Shown here piece by piece: positions 22,881 to 34,411 of a stretch of DNA of 64,000 nucleotides. The position numbers were made by a program, and so were the translations under genes. The notes under the pieces were generated by a model. The model ran no database searches, was not told where the DNA came from, and worked only from the letters and a program-made list of their open reading frames with translations. The DNA comes from Psettodes erumei (Eukaryota; Chordata; Actinopteri; Pleuronectiformes; Psettodidae): positions 2,667,501-2,731,500 of the forward strand of contig JAFBJZ010000344.1 in assembly GCA_016785225.1 (NCBI GenBank). The letters run 5' to 3'. How positions within the stretch are numbered: the stretch's first letter is position 1; each line of letters starts with the position of its first letter.

Positions 22881-25200
22881 CTGTAAAACAGCTAAAGATT
22901 TAAAGAGAATTGTTCCTACAAGACACATCCAAGGGCAGGTATTTAGCAGCTAGTTTCTATTGAGCTAAGTGCTTCAGTAGAATATGGTACACTACAGCCT
23001 GGCTGCTGGAGCCGATGCAAAGCACTCTCAGAGTTTCAAGGTACCGTATCTGATTTGTCCAAATAAAATGGTGGAAAATTGATCAGGATTTGACAAGCAG
23101 TTGCGGTTGGCCAGTGTTACCTTTTGTGAGCACGTTATGTTAAACACATGTACAGTAATATCCTGTGTGTGCAAAAGCGCATTCTTCACACTCCCTCTTT
23201 ATTGAGTGGCTGCTCTGCAGGACGACATTCCTTTAGTACATTACTCCCTGCGCCCAACGGTCTCCTCCGCTATGCTGAATATGCACAGGTGGTTAAAGAG
23301 ACCCCCTTCTAAAGAGCTCTGAGCGGAGGAGAGGGAGGAAAATCAGCAGGCTTTTTTTCAGCATATGAAACAAATGTTTGGCATTCCACTGAGTGCTGCT
23401 CTGCTGTAGACCTGTCTGTTAACAGGCGGCAGTATGCCAGGGCTTGTTGGCAACTGATTTGACTATGGCTTCCAAGAAATTTCAAAAGCAAAGAGGAACT
23501 GTACACCTCACCTCGCCTGCTGTTATTCTTTTGAGGTATTTTGGACATTCTGTGCCGGTGTATTCCCTCTCTCATCTGTAACCAATTAATAGTGGACCTA
23601 AAAATGCTACAGATGTAATTACTCAGGAATTTTCTCAGTTACACGTGTGGTATGTGTCCTCATTTCAAGTTCTGCTTTGCAAATGACCAGTACAGGCCCA
23701 GCTATGTCACACATCCTAACAACAAGTTGAGAGACTGCTTTACTGTATGTGTGGGGATCAGGTACATGGGGTGCATTCTTTGCATGGCACAGAAACACCC
23801 AATACCATATGGGCAACTGGCCATGAATTATGTTTGACTGATGGATTTTCTCCTTGTTATAAGCAACACTGACCGTGTAGGCTAATGGCAGGATCTCACG
23901 GCTGAGTTGCATTTTGACAAGAAAACTCAGCTCTGCAACAAGGGTCAAGTCTCCAAATGAGACCACTTTAATGGAACTGACTATTGTTACTGTCCATGCT
24001 GTTATATGGAACTGACATATAACAGTCTTACAGTAAATAAGGTAATTACAGAAAGTCATGTTTTATAAACTAATGGAAGAAGTTCATTGTATATACAAGT
24101 TTAATTTTGTTTTAAAAGTACTCATTATTTAAAAAAAAAATACGAATTATATTATTATTACTACAATAAATACATGTGTAAGCTGTATTTTCATACTCTA
24201 TTAGATGGTCAGGATGGAGTCAATGTAAATAGTTACACACTGCTGAGTTGTTTCATTTACATAAACCATATTTTATAAGATAATTTATTTTTTTAACTAT
24301 TCTGCAAAATAAATAATAACGTTCAAATAAATGTAGTGGGATAGAAGTGAGAAATAATACAAAATTGATTCAAATTGTATTTAAGTTTAATACTTGAGTA
24401 AATGTTCTTAGTTATATTCCACCATTGGCTTTGTATTCATTCATCGCAGCTTAGATTGGCTGCATTGTTTAAGCTTATACTGCATCAAAAGCTGGAACTA
24501 ATCATCTTATGTATGGGCTGGTCACAGTTCAAACGCATAAGCCATATTCAGGTCATGCAGGGTCATGTGCAGCAGCCTCTTGGGTCTCCAATCAGTGGAC
24601 TTGACAACACACACATATGCAAACACATACCCATGTGAACACTTGCACACAAACACACTTGCTTGCAGCCCAGCACTTAACACAGGCACGCAACCGAGGG
24701 GGGGAAAACACAGACACAAACATGGAGCAGACAGGCCAATTTCAGCTTCCTATGTCACTCCAAGTATCACCGAATCATTGAAATTACAAAAACACACATA
24801 TTGGCGCCCCCTGTGGATGAATCCACGAATATCACACCCTGCCGTGCGTGGGCTATTCAAACTGAGACCTGCCACACATAAAAAAAACACATAACTATGG
24901 TTATTACTCATGGATTTCATGTGAATTATTTGCTGGAGTTCTGCATCAGCTACGTGGTAAAATGTAAGCAGAATATTCAGCCCTCGACCAAAGACCACCG
25001 CAGCTAAGGTAAAAAGGTTAGTGAAAAGGGTATTGGCCGATTATTTTTCATTTAAAATAAATGTTAAAGAGCTGTGCCATAAATAGGTACCCTGCTGCTT
25101 CGCATATTGCCAAAGCATATTGCTCTGGTTGGTGGTTTAGAAGGATATAACGGAGTCCAGGCAATTCATCAGTAGACCACAAGCTATTCGGGGGTGTGAC
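22881..25200. other. Intergenic, upstream of igfbp3
   Basis: No gene found. AT-rich from about 24050 to 24400. A CTCF-like core lies at 24802-24816. A CA-rich stretch spans about 24605-24660. Confidence 0.5.
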
Positions 25201-25215
25201 TACAGTCACTGGGGT

Positions 25216-25321
25216 CTATATATTGAGATGTTTTGGCCGGTGGCTTTATGTGAATGAGAGAGAAGCTGCCCAGGGAAAAGTCACCACAGCAGGACAGCGC
25301 GCTTCTTCACTTTGACACCAT
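25216..25321 (+). promoter_or_regulatory. igfbp3: igfbp3 core promoter
   Basis: A TATA box (TATATATT, 25218-25225) lies about 100 bases before the first ATG, placing transcription start near 25250 and giving a 5' leader of roughly 70-90 bases. A CTCF-like motif lies about 400 bases further upstream. Confidence 0.6.
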
Positions 25322-28300
25322 ATGCTCCCAGACGCCGCAATGGATTCTTGTTTTCGAGCGCTCTGCATGACTTTTGTCCTTGCCTCATTCAGCCGGAGGT
25401 CAGGTGCGGTCGGGCCGGTTATCAAATGCGAGCCATGTGATGTCGGAGCTCGGCTCCTGTGCAAACCCTTACCGAAGGACTGCGCCGAAAGAGTCCGCGA
25501 GCCGGGCTGCGGCTGCTGCATGACCTGCGCGCTGAGCTTCGGCCAGCCGTGCGGCGTGTACACCGGGAGATGTGGATCCGGGCTGACTTGTCAGCATCAG
25601 GTCGGCGAGACGAAACCTCTGCAGGCTCTGCTGGAGGGACGTGGGATTTGTGCAAACGCCACTGGCAAGAGACTAATCGTCAGACCAACACCTCCAGTCA
25701 ATGAACTACCAGGTAAATCTCGTGCTTGCAGCTTCAATCCATGTGCGAACTTTTGCAAAACTCACTACTGTTTATTACAGGTTAGTCGCTGGATGCGCAC
25801 ATTGTGCATAATATCTAGTTACTGTTTTGGCTAGCAAATTACAAGCCTCTAATCACAAACACAGATTTGTTGATAAAACGCAGGGGCGAAATTGGTTAAT
25901 TAATTACTGTCAATCTGGGAAGATTGCTAATTCTTTTCCCTTAATTTCTGGAAAGATGGGATGCAAGATGAGACAGGGGAAAGCACATTTATGAAAGATT
26001 TTGGATACCTTGTTTGGCTTAAGCAAAGAATAAATTAATGAGTTGTCAGGTCAGGGTGTTTTGAAACATTTGGAATATTGTAGAACTATTTAGATTGTGC
26101 CCTCACAAAGAGGACTAAATGAATTCAAAGTTTAAGGTGACAGTAGTAGTCATACTGCATATTTCTATTCATTTCCTGTGGAAATTTCAGGAAATGATTC
26201 TGCAAAATGGAAGACTCATGCCCCTCAAATTGATAACCACTTCACCACATAACCACATTAGATATAATAGTGTGATGTTTTGTGAACATTCACATGTCAC
26301 TCTTCAAACCTTCAGCAGAGAATATGGACATTCAGGACGAGGAGCGGAATTCCACCGGCTCGGGCCCTCAGATCTCGTACAGCACCCACAGACCCGTGGC
26401 ACCCCCGAGATTTTCGCTTTATCCCTTTTTCACCTCAAAGTCAGAGGTCTTGAGACGGGAGCAGCAGAAGCGGACCCAGAGCTTTAAAATGGAGGAGCAC
26501 CCGGGACCACTCATCACAGACCAGCAAAACTTCTCTCTGGAGACCAAACAGGAGCCTGAGTATGTGAGTACCACAACCAATATTTTTCTCTCTTCACAGC
26601 ACACTGGAGGAATGTTTTTCTCCTCTTCCTCTGTGTTTTGGTGTTTTTTTCTCTCTCCCCCCGCTCCCCCCCTGCGGGTGATGAAATGTTTTGGGTAGCG
26701 GTGCTGATGGTTGGCAGGCATCGTGAGCAGTAGAGTGGCATGACAGCGAGCGGGTACGATGGCCCTGCGGCTGACCTGGGTCAGGCGGTTGTTTGGCCAC
26801 AAGGCGTCCGCGTGCCGGGTGTACTGAGAGCCAGCGAATGATGGATTGGCCTATGCCAGTGCCTGTTGGGAAGCCCTGCTGCTATTTTGATCCTCACTTT
26901 GGACAGAGAAGTGAGCACACACTAGTAATGGGCTTTGACTGGCTGCTTTGATTAGTGACTGGAGCACTTGGACTTGAGAGCACAAGCCTTTTGGCTTCCT
27001 CTTTGAGCTCCCTGAATCCACTTTATCCCCCATCCTTTGTGTAAAGTGTAAGAGTTCTAAGCAGCTTTGCAAACTGTTAAGCCCCTACAAGTCGGTCAGA
27101 TGAATTCGTTTCTCAAGTGTAACCTCTTTCATATTGGAGCCACCATTGTTTAAGTATTACAGCAGAGCATTGTGTAAGACAGCTTTGTTAAATTTGTGTC
27201 AAAATCTCGCTGTTGAAGGAAATGCCTCGTGCTAACAGCATGGCCTGTATTCAAATTGGGTAAAGTGCTTTCAAGGTTTGAGCTGGAAGTAAGTCTTCAA
27301 GTAATTGGAGATAAGTGTAGTAACTTCTTATGTGTTCCCTCATCTGTAGGGTCCCTGTCGGAGAGAGATTGAGAGCATTCTCAGCAGCCTCAAGATTACA
27401 GACATTCTCAACCCCAGAGGTTTCCGCATACCAAACTGTGACAAGAAGGGCTTCTATAAGAAAAAGCAGGTAAAACAGCACATGCAAAGGACCATCATTT
27501 AAACTGACTCCAGGATAATTATAGATACATGCAACAGTTTCTTAAAAAAAACTTTCAACTTGTTTACTACTTTTTAAAGCTGCAAAAGGGAACCCCACGC
27601 TTCCTTTTTTACAGGCATATATTAATAAAGATTCAGTGCTAGTCTAAGTGACTCAAACTTTAGGACTCCTGCAACCCAATTACAGATTTGTAGCTGTCCT
27701 CCTGTATTCATTGGTAGTTATTAGAGCCTCATCATTGCACCACCACACCAGTGAGGTAGACCCTAGCCACTGACTCTGGAGACAGGAACCACAGGGGCCA
27801 AACCCCAGTGGGGCTGACGGCTGGGACGATGGCCGTTTAACGGGAACCCTCCCAGGGAGACAGACGTCAAGGTGGCCACCGGCACCCGATGCGCTCGCCC
27901 CATAATTGCTGGACTTTTGAGAAGCAGGCACAGAAATAGAGCTACAGCCATCCCCACGCTCGCATGGTTCACCCACGATTGGGTTGTAATAAATGAGTGG
28001 TTCTGACGCATTCATATGGAGGCACTTAGGGCTCCCGCGCCACTGCATCACTGAGGCAGCTTTTCTTATTACATAGCAGTCCCTCCTGCTTAATGGAAGT
28101 GTTCTCTTTGACCTACAATCATCTCATAACCGGCCTCACAACGCCAAGCTCATTGTCTTTGTTTATGTAGAATGGACCTACTGTACCATGCTGAGCCCTC
28201 AGGTGCTGAAGGAGTGGCAGAAATTTCATGTTGGTCAGCTTAATTTGGATGTTTGCATGAATTCAAGCAAAACATCTCTTATTACAGCTCCTAATAACAG

Positions 28301-29326
28301 TAAACGTCTTTTTTTAGGGAAGAAAAACTACCGAGGGCAGATTTTATGCTGGAAGCAGATTCTCTGTTCTTAAGTAAATTGTGCTTAAATTTTTGATTAC
28401 CATATTAGTTTTCCTACCATACAATTTGTGATATGTTTGTTTAGCAGCTGAAATTTGAACGCCCTTATAATACATCCTTGCGCTCCCAAAATGCAGTGAA
28501 GTCAAGATGTAACATATAGTGACCTTCTTCTTGCAAACGTCCTATGCAATAGTGGTTTGATACAACAAGAGAGTCCTGCTTGAGCTCAGATTAGATTCAG
28601 TTAAACCCTCCTGAAATATTGAACTAAATAAAGATGTCCTCCCCTCCAGATCAGCTCTGATTCCTCTGTGGAGCAGGAGCAGCACAGTTGCTTTAGCCCC
28701 TGAAATGAATGGCTGCATGTTTTACTAGAGTGGAGGTTGACCTTTAGTAAAATTGGCAGTAAAATAACAGCCCTTGGGTAGCTCCACAGACTCTGTAAGT
28801 CATTTGTAGTACCCATAATTTGGAGCTGTGGGGTATAATCAGCAACAGATGATTCGTACTAGCCACCAGCTTCTGAAAATAGATCTTGGTTCTCATTTGT
28901 TCACAAACGGGACTAAGCAAATATTTTACCAGGTTTCTGTTTACCTTAAAGGTCTCTATATGTGTGTGTAACAGGAGGTAGACCATAAAAGCAGCTCAAA
29001 ATACCAAAGCGTGTTGGATAGCCAAGGCTGCGTCGACTCAGCACAATCTGACCATTAATGCCTCTTAACTATTGCTGTTCTACTTCATTGAGCAAAGTGG
29101 CTTGTTACCCATAATGCTTCATATTCTACTGGATTTACACATTTAGCACCACTTCTGTTTCTCTTCCCTCCCTTCACTATGTCCCTTCCTTCACTTTCAG
29201 TGCCGTCCGTCCAAAGGCAGAAAGCGGGGCTTCTGTTGGTGCGTGGACAAATACGGGCAGCCTTTGCCAGGTTTTGATGGGAAGGAGCGAGGAGACGCCC
29301 AGTACTACAACTCCGAGAGCCAATAG
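25322..29326 (+). CDS. igfbp3: Insulin-like growth factor binding protein 3
   Basis: Secreted carrier of IGF1/IGF2. Exons 25322-25712, 26319-26563 (or 26316), 27350-27469, 29201-29326 give about 293 aa (287 from the second ATG at 25340, which has better context and starts a signal peptide MDSCFRALCMTFVL). The N-terminal domain has all 12 cysteines including GCGCCMTC, and a glycosylation sequon NAT. The middle is variable. The C-terminal thyroglobulin type-1 domain starts GPCRRE, then IPNCDKKGFYKKKQCRPSKG, with basic KGRKRG (heparin binding and nuclear import in mammalian IGFBP3), then CWCVDKYGQPLPGF. The KGRKRG motif and position beside tns3 identify igfbp3 rather than igfbp5. Oddity: the sixth thyroglobulin cysteine is a tyrosine (AQYYNSESQ, stop). 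Confidence 0.93.
25713..26318. other. igfbp3 intron 1
   Basis: About 600 bases, AT-rich, no other feature. It ends in CAGCAG (26313-26318), giving two possible acceptors three bases apart. Confidence 0.75.
26564..27349. other. igfbp3 intron 2
   Basis: About 790 bases between a GTGAGT donor (26564) and a TAG acceptor (27347-27349). No repeat or coding signal seen. Confidence 0.75.
27470..29200. other. igfbp3 intron 3 with a GC-rich patch
   Basis: About 1.7 kb. The patch 27690-28050 is clearly more GC-rich than its surroundings (CACCGGCACCCGATGCGC and neighbours). It is not recognised as a repeat. It may be a regulatory element. Confidence 0.55.
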
Positions 29327-30275
29327 GAGCAGAGCGGGACGGAGGGAGGGAGGGTGGGAGTGAGAGCAAGAAGACTTGTAAACAAATGGAGACGCTGAGG
29401 ATATTGGGAGAGGGGGGTCGAGAGATGGCTCAAGCGATATGTGGATGTTTTGCTATTTTTATCTGTTGCCTGTGGGACCTTTTTCTGAGGCAGAGCAAGG
29501 GTAACAGAGGAAGAGTACCAGGAGGGGAAAAAGCCTCCGTTTTGCAGATACAGTCTGTACTTTTCTGCGACAGATGGTGGATCTTTTATAAGCTGTTTGT
29601 CTCTGACCCAACCTGGACGGCTTCTGAGAAGAAGAGGATACACTTAAAGAATTTATCTCAGAGGCCTCGTTCTGATAAGACACAGAGACACTTGTGCTCG
29701 TCACAAACATTAATGAGAGTGCTCTTAATTTACGCACAATTAAGGGGGCATTGCACATGTGTACATGCTTGTGATGTGTAATCATGTTTTGTATGCTTGT
29801 GATTTGTTATAAAGACATTGCGTGTGGTCTTGGCCACCATCAAGTGTATGGATGTCTGAATACGTTTCTCATAGTGAGCATGCAGTGCCTTACTACGAAT
29901 TCCTATTTGATATGAGTTCCACTTTTTGCAGCTGCTTCCTGCTCCTGATGGAGCTGGATGGGGCTGTGCAACTCAAATGCTACAGTGCATATAAAGTTTT
30001 TACGCTGGATCTCAAGCCACAGAAAGAAAGAAAAAAAGAGAGACATTTTCTTGTTATCTGTACCGTGGTCATTGCTGTTTCCGTTGTAACGGAATCCCAC
30101 TTTGGATAAGCTGAATTTTTGGGATAAAGGCCGCAAACCTTTATCTCTGATCTCTGTGTAGCCAGTGATAACTTTCATCACTTGCCTTGGCTTCAGTAAA
30201 TATGCTGTTTGCATGTACAATGCAACCCTCAGAGGTCTATTTTTACTTAATAAAGGCAATACAAAATGATCAAGG
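29327..30275 (+). other. igfbp3: igfbp3 3' untranslated region
   Basis: Non-coding tail from the stop to an AATAAA at 30249-30254. No competing gene structure. Confidence 0.6.
30249..30254 (+). terminator. igfbp3: igfbp3 polyadenylation signal
   Basis: AATAAA followed by T-rich and GT-rich sequence (about 30278-30302). Confidence 0.55.
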
Positions 30276-30339
30276 TATTGCATTTTTTGTTTTTTGGAGT
30301 GTGAATGAAAACTAATTGGAAAAATACATTAAAACATGA

Positions 30340-31214
30340 TCCTGTCATGATGAAATAATTTAATATTTAATTAGATGCACATTGTACAGAATTAGAAGAC
30401 TATATACATTGTTTCAACAAAACCAGTAATGGAATAGCAGCATTCCTTGCAACAACAAACAAAAGCATAAACATGAGTGAATCATAATAAATACTGGAAT
30501 AGAAGCTAAAATAGGTTTTTAAAAAAAGACCACAATGACCCTCTACACAAATAAAAAGGTGAGAAATGTGTAGCTGAGTAGAGCCCTCAGCAGCCCTCTG
30601 CTAAACCTGTGGACCTGCAGAGACTAGTGGAGGTAGACAAATGCAAAGGAACCCATCCCAAACCTCATGGTGGCTTGGATGAGCCCTGATATGTTTGTGC
30701 TTGGCCACTGTGCACATACTTGCGGCGCTTTAAGTATTTCCCCCAGTACCCATTGAGGAAACGCCAATGGAGATACATTCAGACAATGTCAACATGTTGA
30801 ATGAATGAGCGGCTGTGTTGTTTCATGCCATGCACAGCTCCAGTTTTGAATAAATGAATGAAAAAAAATGATCCTGAAGACTCTGAAATGGGCTTGGCAT
30901 AGCTGTGGAACTGTGGTTTTTGAGCAATGGAGTTATTTAGTCAGAAACACAAATGTATACAGTGTTGCCCTATTTACAATTACAAAAAATAGGCAAACAT
31001 ATAAAAAAAATCTAAAAACAAGAAATGGTTAATACTAGGAAGAATATACAAGTAGTGAATAAATAAGTCCTGTTACATACATAATGTAAATAAAAATGAA
31101 AAGTGTGTTTCTTTGAAAGGAAGTCAGTTCTGGTGGTTGCATGTAGCTATTAAGTTAAAGAACACATTTGCTTGTATCTGCATGTTTTTGTTAGACTGAT
31201 GACATGCCTGTCCT
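30340..31214 (-). other. igfbp1: Presumed igfbp1 3' untranslated region
   Basis: AT-rich sequence after the igfbp1 stop on the minus strand. Variant signals ATTAAA occur on the minus strand at 30359-30364 and 30366-30371. No canonical minus-strand AATAAA was noticed nearer, so the end is uncertain. There is no coding content. Confidence 0.4.
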
Positions 31215-32369
31215 TCAGTGTGTGACTTCTTGATGACACTCTGAATCACCGACCAGGTCACTTGATCCTTGGATCCTCTTCCCGTTCCAGGGGGAGACGC
31301 ACCAGCAGCGGGTGGGCGGTCCAATCAGAGATGACTCGCACTGAGGCAGAAGCAGAGAATAGGAAAGCACATGAATAAAATCACCCAATGGCTTCAGATT
31401 AATCTCTTTGCATGGCTGGAATGAATTTTATGTTGTGGAGTCCTAAAAATTCCTCACCTGCTTGGCCTTGTAGAAGCCGTGCCTGTCACAGTTGGGGAGG
31501 TAGAAAGTTGTGAACCTGTCTCCTAGTTTCTGCTGAGAGCTGGCTATTACATCCAGTGCACTGTGAAGTTCAATGTGGCAGGGTCCCTGTGCAAAAAAGG
31601 ATGACAAAAAGACCGCACATTTTATTATGTATACACTATGTGCAGTTTATCCAAGTTATCTCTCTGTCACCATGGTCCTCAAAAACAAGTGCTCCCTCTT
31701 GTGGAAGCCCAGCATATTTTGTTGAATCATCTTCATGAGTCCAGCCGTTCCTCACCTGTTGTGCCAGTTCGTTGCGGATAGCATTAACTGTCGCCTTGAT
31801 GCTCTTCTGGCCCTCAGTGGTGTCTTGGTAATCAAAGGGAAGGTTGAGACCCAACAGGTAGTGTAGAGTGCTATGGTCAGGGACTCCTTCAGTTTCCGCT
31901 GTAAGTAAAATATTTGAGATAATTTTTTACCCTGCCTTTCAAAATGTGTCATGTTTTGTAAGGTGTCCTGCATTGATAATTAAGTGAAGTAATAATGAAG
32001 CAAACCATGAAAATTTAAATTACCTTGGCTCAGGTCTTCAGTGCAGACGCCCTGTCCCCTGGTCAGAGCGTGGAGGGGTCTGGCCTCACCAGGCCTGGCA
32101 GTGCAGCGGAGGCCCTCACCACAGTGGGCTGTGTGAACCCCACAGGACGCCCCTTTCTCTAGAGCGCAGGCCATGCAGCAGCCACAGCCAGGCTCCCTCA
32201 GCACCTGCTTGCAGCCTGCTGGGATTGCGGGACAGTTGTTCAGCTTCTCTTGTGTGCAGGGGGCACAGCGGATAGGCTCCGGTCCCACCACCGGGGAAGA
32301 CCTCACCGCAGATAAGACAGCCAGAGCCACTCCTGCTGCAAATGTCAGCTTCTCATACAATCCAGGCAT
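31215..32369 (-). CDS. igfbp1: Insulin-like growth factor binding protein 1
   Basis: Secreted liver-type IGF carrier. Minus-strand exons 32369-32024, 31898-31756, 31586-31458 and 31340-31215 join in phases 1, 0, 0 and give 247 aa. Signal peptide about residues 1-25 (GLYEKLTFAAGVALAVLSA). The N-terminal IGFBP domain has 12 cysteines with GCGCCMAC. There is a short variable middle. The thyroglobulin type-1 domain has all six cysteines (GPCHIELHS, LPNCDRHGFYKAKQC, RCWCVSPWNGKRIQG, DSEC). The CWCVSPWNGKRI wording and the small linker are IGFBP1-like, and the position between igfbp3 and adcy1 agrees. The mammalian integrin motif RGD is VGD here. Which teleost copy (a or b) cannot be decided. Confidence 0.93.
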
Positions 32370-32460
32370 CTCCAGTCTTCAGATAAATATGTTCTTCCTT
32401 TTGGACTTGCTCTGTGTGACTGTAGTTTTCTTTCTAAAATGATTTCTCAGAAGCAGCAGT

Positions 32461-32467
32461 ATTTATA
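32461..32467 (-). promoter_or_regulatory. igfbp1: igfbp1 TATA box
   Basis: TATAAAT on the minus strand, about 92 bases before the start codon. Predicted transcription start is near 32435. Confidence 0.7.
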
Positions 32468-32489
32468 TGGAGAACTGGCCTCCAGAGAA

Positions 32490-32508
32490 GTTAATGATTG
32501 AAAGCGTG
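32490..32508. promoter_or_regulatory. igfbp1: HNF1-like site and hypoxia-type core upstream of igfbp1
   Basis: GTTAATGATTGAA (32490-32502) matches the HNF1 consensus GTTAATNATTAAC at 11 of 13 positions, about 55-65 bases upstream of the predicted start. GCGTG (32504-32508) matches the RCGTG core used by hypoxia-inducible factors. Mammalian IGFBP1 has a proximal HNF1 site, and IGFBP1 is a known hypoxia target. Confidence 0.5.
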
Positions 32509-32621
32509 TGCACAAATATAAAATAAAAGCTGCTGTAAACGTTGGATGGCCTTGTTTGACGTACGTAGATCCAGGTCCGAAAGGTGCTGTCAATATTGAC
32601 TTTAGAACATTAAGTGTACAT

Positions 32622-32640
32622 CAAAACAACCCTGTTTTTG
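32622..32640. promoter_or_regulatory. igfbp1: Insulin response element-like FOXO site
   Basis: CAAAACAACCCTGTTTTTG has the inverted double-FOXO layout of the mammalian IGFBP1 insulin response element (CAAAACAAACTTATTTTG). It sits about 190-205 bases upstream of the predicted start. A second FOX-like GTAAAC is at 32535-32540 and a CRE-like TGACGTAC at 32557-32564. This fits repression by insulin and activation in fasting. Confidence 0.55.
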
Positions 32641-32649
32641 GACGGCTCT

Positions 32650-34411
32650 CTCTTTAACTTTGAGATTATGAAAACGATAACACAAAAACTGTTTTTTGAA
32701 GATAAGCATCAATAAAGAAAGAGATAAGAAATAACATCCACAACAGGGAATACTATAATCCAAAGAGTTCAAGTCTATGAGATAATGACTGGTGATTAGA
32801 AAAAGTAAGGAGTGTGATTCTTGTTGTCAAATACTTATTTTGTTAAGTAATGCTGACTGATCTTATGCTTTGACACTGTTTTGCCACTACAGCCCTATTT
32901 TTCCCTTCAGTCTCTTTGGTGAAGGTTCCTCTTACCAGGCAGACAGATAAACAAGATCATTCCCCTTTAACATTGCATAACCCTAACATTATGTATTGCT
33001 CTGCTACAAACGACAACATGTTTGCTGAGGAAAGACGGTAGTAACTGGTTGTTTCTTTAGTGTAGTATTTGTCATGCCCATCTACGGCAAACGCCAAATT
33101 TCTCAGCATAATCTATGTGTGACATACACACCAACACTGCTTGTGCTCTTTATGGCCCCTCAATTTGTGAGATTCTTGTTTGTTTATTGAACAGAGAATT
33201 CATGACATTGAACCTGATGTAAGCATCAGGGACCAAGGATGACCAATAATTACCAGGATTAAAGACTAGCATTTCGTACTTTTTGACTCGCAGCATTTTT
33301 AACATTTTATGAACAAAATCGGTAATGAGCTCATGAAATGTGTATGCATTGTAATAAACTCCAGTATATGAAATCAGCATACAAATGTAATTTAGATGAC
33401 ATAATGTGGGAATCTTTTTTCCTGCATCACGAGTACTTTTAGTTTTTTATACTTTAAGTACATTTGTTAATACAACTGTACTGAACTCAGCAAACGTTTT
33501 ACTTGTAATTTGGTATTTTTACACTTTTGTATTCCTTCTTTCATTTAAAGTAAAGGATGTGCCTATTTTCTTAATAAGTGGAAAGTCTTAAAGGGGGAAT
33601 ACTGAACAACTATTTGGAGATTTTTTGCTTTTATTTGCGTCGTGATGAAGCTTGAGGCAAGCATGAGTAAATTTGCCCAAAAATTAGTTAGGAAAAATGA
33701 AGTTTATTTAAATACAGACATCATCTGGCTGCCAGTGCACCAAATGCAAAAGACAAGTTGCTCCCAGCGAAGATAACCTCTTCCCTATTGGTCTGTCACA
33801 CTTAAATACATGAGTGGCTACGTGTTTGACCGTCCTTCCAGAGAAAGAATTTTGGCTGCTCATGCAACATTTTACAATGACATTTAAATCAAACAGCACT
33901 GACTTGGACAGAGGTGAACAGGGTCAGGTTGAAGTTGACAAAAGTAGCCTGGCCTGTATTGGTTGACTTTTCAATTATTACCAACAAACAAAAGGAACAT
34001 ACTGGTTCATTAGGTACCTGCACTGTATGTATAGTTAAAGAAATAAAAGATGTAGAAATAAAGATAAGTTGGGTTGACAAATGTAATTCATTTATTACAC
34101 AAACTAAAATATATTGACAAGTTATTAAACAAATGCTTTCATCAAGCAGTGAACTCATGAAACAATATTTTTTATTATTATTGTACTCTGATTATACTTA
34201 AAGTACTCTTTAAAGTGTTTTTGTTTTTTCACTGATAATGACAAAAAAAGAAAACAGCAATGTAAACATTGCACATGGACTTTACTCTCTCTGGCAGTGC
34301 CAACCCTTAATAAGCCATTTTCTACGAGTTTGCTCTACTTTCAGTATTCACTAATGAGGTCAGCGCCTCATGTGCCCAGTGTGTTGCACGTTCACCTTGC
34401 GATGACGTGCG
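32650..34411. other. Intergenic igfbp1 to unnamed gene
   Basis: AT-rich, with no convincing coding frame and no recognised repeat. Part is igfbp1 upstream sequence. The right end (below 34412) would be the 3'UTR of the next minus-strand gene. Confidence 0.5.
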
